A stretch of DNA of 17,505 nucleotides, taken from NCBI GenBank assembly GCA_905233805.1, contig CAJOER010000065.1:1-17505 (forward strand), read 5' to 3'. The notes beneath the pieces are model-generated. The model was not told the origin of the DNA. It made no database searches and saw nothing but the letters and a program-made list of their open reading frames with translations. How positions within the stretch are numbered: position 1 is the first letter of the stretch; each line of letters begins with the position of its first letter. Shown piece by piece: positions 14,604 through 17,505 of this stretch. This DNA is from an uncultured Eubacterium sp. (GTDB taxonomy: Bacteria; Bacillota; Clostridia; Oscillospirales; Acutalibacteraceae). The position numbers and the translations under genes are program-made.

Positions 14604-15764
14604 ATGCCAAAAGTAGTATGTCCCTGGAACTTAATCACTGATTTCGTAACCGACGCTTTTGTGGGTTACGGTATTCCGAGAGACGAGGCCGAAATGTGTA
14701 CAGACGTACTTCTTGAATCCGATAAAAGAGGTATCGAAAGCCACGGCTGTAACCGCTTCAAGCCCATCTATCTTGACAGAATTAAGGCAGGAATCCAGTC
14801 ACCTACGACTAATTTTGAAATTCTTAAAGAAACCGAAACCACGGCTGTTGTTGACGGTCATAACGGTATGGGCCAGGTTATCGGCACAAAGGCTATGGGT
14901 ATGGCTATTGAAAAGGCTAAAAAATACGGTATGGGTATGGTTGTTGTACGCAACTCCTGCCACTACGGTATCGCCGGCTATTATACCTCAATGGCTACCG
15001 AGCAGGGCTGTATCGGTATGACGGGTACAAACGCGCGTCCCTCCGTTGCTCCGACTCTCGGTACAGAGGGCATGTTCGGTACTAACCCGTTCACTCTCGG
15101 CGTTCCGTCCGACGAGGCTTTCGATTTCAACTTTGACTGCGCAACCTCGATTACCCAGAACGGTAAAATCGAATACTACGCAAGAATTAACGAGCCAGTT
15201 CACGCAGGCACGATTATCAACATCGACGGTACTCCCGTTGAAGGCGACGCAGGCGAAGCTCTTAAGAAAATCAGAGGCGGCACTGCTGCTCTTACAACCC
15301 TCGGCGGTATCGGCGAGGCTCTCGGCGGATACAAGGGCTACGGCTTTGCTATGTTCGTAGAATTCCTTTCCTCCGTTCTTCAGGACGGCGAATACGGAAA
15401 GGCTCTCGACGGCAAGGACGAGGAAGGCAATATCAGACCTTACCACCTCGGCCATTTCTTCATCGCTATTGATACAAACCACTTCCTCGGCGAAGAGATT
15501 TGCAGAAAGAAGACCGGCGACATTATCCGTACAGTCCGCGCTTCAAGAAAAGCTCCCGGCGAAGAAAGAATCTATATCGCAGGCGAAAAGGAATATGAAA
15601 TCTGGAAGGAAAGAGAGCCCAAGGGTGTTCCGATTAACGAATCCGTTCAGGGCGAACTCAACGAAGTAAGAGATGAGCTCGGCCTTGATTACATCTTCCC
15701 GTGGGAGGATGATTACACCCCCTATCCCGAAGGAAAGAAGATAACAGCTCATATCGAGAGATAA
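14604..15764 (+). CDS. Ldh2-family malate/L-lactate (or sulfolactate) dehydrogenase
   Basis: This 386-residue NAD(P)-dependent oxidoreductase belongs to the family unrelated to classic lactate/malate dehydrogenases. Signatures are DKRGIESHGCNRF with catalytic-region His47, GHNGMGQVIG (85-94), NSCHYGIAGYY with His120, and TGTNARPSVAP followed by GTNPFTLGVP, which line the cofactor and substrate site. GGYKGYGFAMFVEFLSSVL is the family's C-terminal motif. The family covers malate, L-lactate, sulfolactate and related 2-hydroxy acids, so the substrate is not fixed by sequence. The malic enzyme 20 bases downstream argues for malate/oxaloacetate. It starts with a good AAAGGAG. GGT and GCT codons are frequent, hinting at high expression. 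It is intact. Confidence 0.88.
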   Translation: MPKVVCPWNLITDFVTDAFVGYGIPRDEAEMCTDVLLESDKRGIESHGCNRFKPIYLDRIKAGIQSPTTNFEILKETETTAVVDGHNGMGQVIGTKAMGMAIEKAKKYGMGMVVVRNSCHYGIAGYYTSMATEQGCIGMTGTNARPSVAPTLGTEGMFGTNPFTLGVPSDEAFDFNFDCATSITQNGKIEYYARINEPVHAGTIINIDGTPVEGDAGEALKKIRGGTAALTTLGGIGEALGGYKGYGFAMFVEFLSSVLQDGEYGKALDGKDEEGNIRPYHLGHFFIAIDTNHFLGEEICRKKTGDIIRTVRASRKAPGEERIYIAGEKEYEIWKEREPKGVPINESVQGELNEVRDELGLDYIFPWEDDYTPYPEGKKITAHIER

Positions 15765-15784
15765 TCAACCCAAGGAGATATATT

Positions 15785-16957
15785 ATGGATTACAGAAAAG
15801 AAAGTTTAAAGCTTCACGGCGAATGGAAAGGCAAGGTTGAAGTTGTTGCCCGCGCTAAGGTTGACAATAAAGACGCCCTTTCACTCGCATATACCCCCGG
15901 CGTTGCAGAGCCCTGTCTCGCAATCCAGGAGGATTATAAAAAGAGCTGGGAGCTCACCCGCCGCTGGAATATGGTTCTCGTTATTACAGACGGTACGGCA
16001 GTTCTCGGTCTCGGCGACATCGGCCCCGAGGCAGGTATGCCCGTTATGGAGGGCAAATGCGTTCTCTTTAAGGAATTCGGCGGCGTTGACGCTTTTCCGA
16101 TGTGCGTAAGAACTAAGGACGTTGACGAAATCGTTAATATTATTTATATGATTAGCGGCTCCTTCGGCGGCGTAAACCTTGAAGATATCGCGGCTCCGCG
16201 CTGCTTCGAGATTGAAAAGAAGCTCAAGGAAAAATGCGATATCCCGATTTTCCACGACGACCAGCACGGCACGGCAGTTGTTGTTTCGGCAGCTCTCATT
16301 AACGCAATGAAGCTTACCGGAAGAAAACTCGGCGACTGTAAGGCTGTTATCAACGGCTCAGGCTCCGCAGGCGTTGCTATTGCAAAGCTGCTTATGTCGC
16401 TCGGACTTAAAGACGTTATCCTCTGCGACAGAACAGGCGCTATCTACGAGGGCAGAGATAATCTTAACCCCTCCAAGGAAGAAATCGCTAAGGTTACTAA
16501 CAGAGGTATGGTTAAGGGTGGCCTTGCAGAGGCTATGAAGGGAACCGATATCTTTATCGGCGTTTCCGCTCCCGGTATCGTTTCTCAGGAAATGGTTAAG
16601 TCTATGAACCCCAACCCGATTGTTCTTCCCATGGCTAACCCGACTCCCGAGATTATGCCCGACCTTGCAAAAGAAGCAGGCGCTTCAATCGTCGGCACGG
16701 GACGCTCCGACTTCCCGAACCAGATTAATAACGTTCTTGCATTCCCCGGCATTTTCAGAGGTACTCTTGACGTACGCGCAAGCGACATTAACGAGGATAT
16801 GAAGATTGCTGCGGCTTACGCAATCGCATCTCTCGTAAGCGACGAGGAACTTACTCCCGATTACATTATTCCTCACGCATTCGACCCGAGAATCAAGGAT
16901 ACGGTTGCTGCGGCAGTTGCCGAAGCAGCACGTAAATCCGGCGTAGCAAGAATCTGA
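15785..16957 (+). CDS. NAD(P)-dependent malic enzyme, short form
   Basis: This 390-residue enzyme decarboxylates malate to pyruvate and CO2 while reducing NAD(P)+. The catalytic tyrosine is in AYTPGVAEPC (Tyr36). The catalytic lysine is in MPVMEGKCVLF (Lys91). Divalent metal ligands lie in NLEDIAAP (Glu133, Asp134) and HDDQHGTA (158-159). The nucleotide-binding loop is NGSGSAGVAIA (190-200). The length is that of the bacterial short form with no fused phosphotransacetylase domain. AAGGAG precedes the ATG, and the gene follows the dehydrogenase by 20 bases. Together the two would convert oxaloacetate to pyruvate through malate, which can move electrons from NADH to NADPH. The cofactor choice cannot be read with confidence. 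Confidence 0.94.
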   Translation: MDYRKESLKLHGEWKGKVEVVARAKVDNKDALSLAYTPGVAEPCLAIQEDYKKSWELTRRWNMVLVITDGTAVLGLGDIGPEAGMPVMEGKCVLFKEFGGVDAFPMCVRTKDVDEIVNIIYMISGSFGGVNLEDIAAPRCFEIEKKLKEKCDIPIFHDDQHGTAVVVSAALINAMKLTGRKLGDCKAVINGSGSAGVAIAKLLMSLGLKDVILCDRTGAIYEGRDNLNPSKEEIAKVTNRGMVKGGLAEAMKGTDIFIGVSAPGIVSQEMVKSMNPNPIVLPMANPTPEIMPDLAKEAGASIVGTGRSDFPNQINNVLAFPGIFRGTLDVRASDINEDMKIAAAYAIASLVSDEELTPDYIIPHAFDPRIKDTVAAAVAEAARKSGVARI

Positions 16958-16977
16958 TATTAATTATAATATATAAT

Positions 16978-17011
16978 AAAGGGCGTTGCTTTTGCAGCGC
17001 CTTTAATTTTT
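16978..17011 (+). terminator. Terminator of the malic enzyme operon
   Basis: AAAGG-CGTTGC (16978-16989, one bulged G) pairs with GCAGCG-CCTTT (16994-17004) around a TTTT loop. AATTTTT follows. It begins 20 bases past the stop. Confidence 0.8.
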
Positions 17012-17018
17012 GCGATTT

Positions 17019-17036
17019 AATAGACGAATGTCTATT
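17019..17036. promoter_or_regulatory. Palindrome, possible operator
   Basis: A perfect 7-base inverted repeat, AATAGAC and GTCTATT, around GAAT. It lies about 120 bases upstream of the start point of the CHAP gene and is too short and T-poor for a terminator. Confidence 0.4.
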
Positions 17037-17072
17037 ATTTTGTCAATGCTAACCTGAAATCTTTGTGAAATG

Positions 17073-17097
17073 GTAACAAAAGTTACAATTTTGTTAC
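17073..17097. promoter_or_regulatory. GTAAC/GTTAC dyad, probable regulator site
   Basis: A perfect 9-base inverted repeat, GTAACAAAA (17073-17081) and TTTTGTTAC (17089-17097), with a further GTTACAA filling the 7-base spacer. Three GT(A/T)AC boxes thus follow each other about one helical turn apart. The site is centred about 70 bases upstream of the predicted start point, a common position for an activator. Confidence 0.5.
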
Positions 17098-17141
17098 AAA
17101 ATGGTTGTTGCAATCTGCCATAGATTACAGATAACCTCATT

Positions 17142-17179
17142 TGTTATAATGCATAGCACCGAAACGGAAAAACCGTTTC
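17142..17179 (+). promoter_or_regulatory. Extended -10 promoter and 5'-end hairpin of the CHAP gene
   Basis: TGTTATAAT (17142-17150) is an extended -10 element with no good -35, consistent with activator dependence. The transcript would start near 17157. A hairpin then forms at once: GAAACGG (17161-17167), five A, CCGTTTC (17173-17179). It ends just ahead of the ribosome binding site GAAAGGAAAG. Hairpins at the very 5' end often protect mRNA. Confidence 0.6.
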
Positions 17180-17194
17180 AGAAAGGAAAGTGCT

Positions 17195-17505
17195 ATGACT
17201 AAAAAGAAAAAGTTAGTATTATTACCGCTCGTACTTGTATTCACCGCACTTATATCATTAATAACACCTATTAACGCATACGCTGAGGGCGAGATTTATG
17301 AGCCGAGGCTTACTGCCCCGAACTCCTCAATCCCCTATTATTCATCTCAGCTTAACAGATATTTTCAGACAGGAACCCCCATGCCCAACTGCGTAGCGTA
17401 CGCATACGGCAGAATTTATGAGATGAACGGCGAGGCGCCGCTTCTCACTCACGGAAGCGCGGGCGACTGGTACGGCATGAACAAAGCCAACGGCTATTAC
17501 GATTA
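17195..17505 (+). CDS. Secreted CHAP-domain (cysteine amidase) protein, 3' part outside window
   Basis: The visible 103 codons start with a signal peptide: MTKKKKL, a long hydrophobic core, and cleavage after AYA at about residue 30. A short linker then leads into a CHAP-like domain. MPNCVAYAYGRIYEMNGEAP carries the catalytic cysteine (Cys66), and GSAGDWYGMNKANGYY is the typical following segment. The catalytic histidine should lie downstream, beyond the window. CHAP domains cleave peptidoglycan cross-bridges or the amide bond to muramic acid; secreted versions act in wall remodelling or as antagonists. The gene has an elaborate upstream region (17019-17179) and looks conditionally expressed. 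Frame and codon use are normal up to the window end. Confidence 0.85.
   Translation, partial: MTKKKKLVLLPLVLVFTALISLITPINAYAEGEIYEPRLTAPNSSIPYYSSQLNRYFQTGTPMPNCVAYAYGRIYEMNGEAPLLTHGSAGDWYGMNKANGYYD

Noticed and set aside
14988..15482. 164-codon minus-strand frame
   Set aside because: Antisense to the dehydrogenase gene, and explained by its codon bias.

Overview
The window looks like a chromosomal segment of a low-to-medium-GC Gram-positive anaerobe of the class Clostridia, most likely of the Ruminococcaceae/Oscillospiraceae kind. The reasons are strong AAGGAG-type ribosome binding sites, sigma-A style promoters, T-tailed intrinsic terminators, secreted proteins with Firmicutes-like signal peptides, and a glutaminyl-tRNA synthetase next to glutamyl-tRNA synthetase. 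The taxonomic call is inferred from gene content and sequence style only.

Layout. (a) 1-1900, mostly minus strand and accessory in character: a 5'-truncated gene remnant, a secreted and membrane-anchored protein with an elaborate promoter/operator region, a roughly 600-base gene-free stretch rich in palindromes, and tRNA-Pro(CGG) whose 3' end is duplicated 152 bases away. (b) 2034-8872, plus strand: a tightly packed operon gltX-glnS-typA-hemW-HD hydrolase, closed by a strong terminator. (c) 8895-11233, minus strand: an orphan polysaccharide-type ABC permease with its own promoter, and an aroE-aroK shikimate pair. (d) 11258-13945, plus strand: an acyl carrier protein with its own promoter and terminator, then glpK and a zinc-ribbon protein. 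(e) 13962-14450, minus strand: a permuted NlpC/P60-like protein, divergent from (f) 14604-16957, a malate/lactate-type dehydrogenase plus malic enzyme operon. (g) 17195-end: a secreted CHAP-domain protein that runs off the window, behind an operator-rich promoter.

How the genes work together. The gltX operon serves translation (Glu and Gln charging, and the ribosome-associated GTPase TypA). The aroE-aroK pair carries out two consecutive shikimate-pathway steps. The dehydrogenase and malic enzyme together could run oxaloacetate to malate to pyruvate, moving reducing power between cofactors.

The most striking feature is damage. Three conserved housekeeping genes (typA, hemW, glpK) are each broken by short internal deletions that change the reading frame: four deletions in all, two of them in glpK. 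In each case the sequence on both sides stays clearly recognisable. In addition, the acyl carrier protein has arginine (AGG) where the phosphopantetheine-bearing serine of its DSL motif should be. Either this lineage is losing genes, or the assembled sequence contains errors; the raw reads would decide. I did not find a convincing complete new defence or mobile system. The best candidates for something undescribed are the tRNA-Pro tail duplication with an embedded three-way-junction-like fold, and the serine-less carrier protein.
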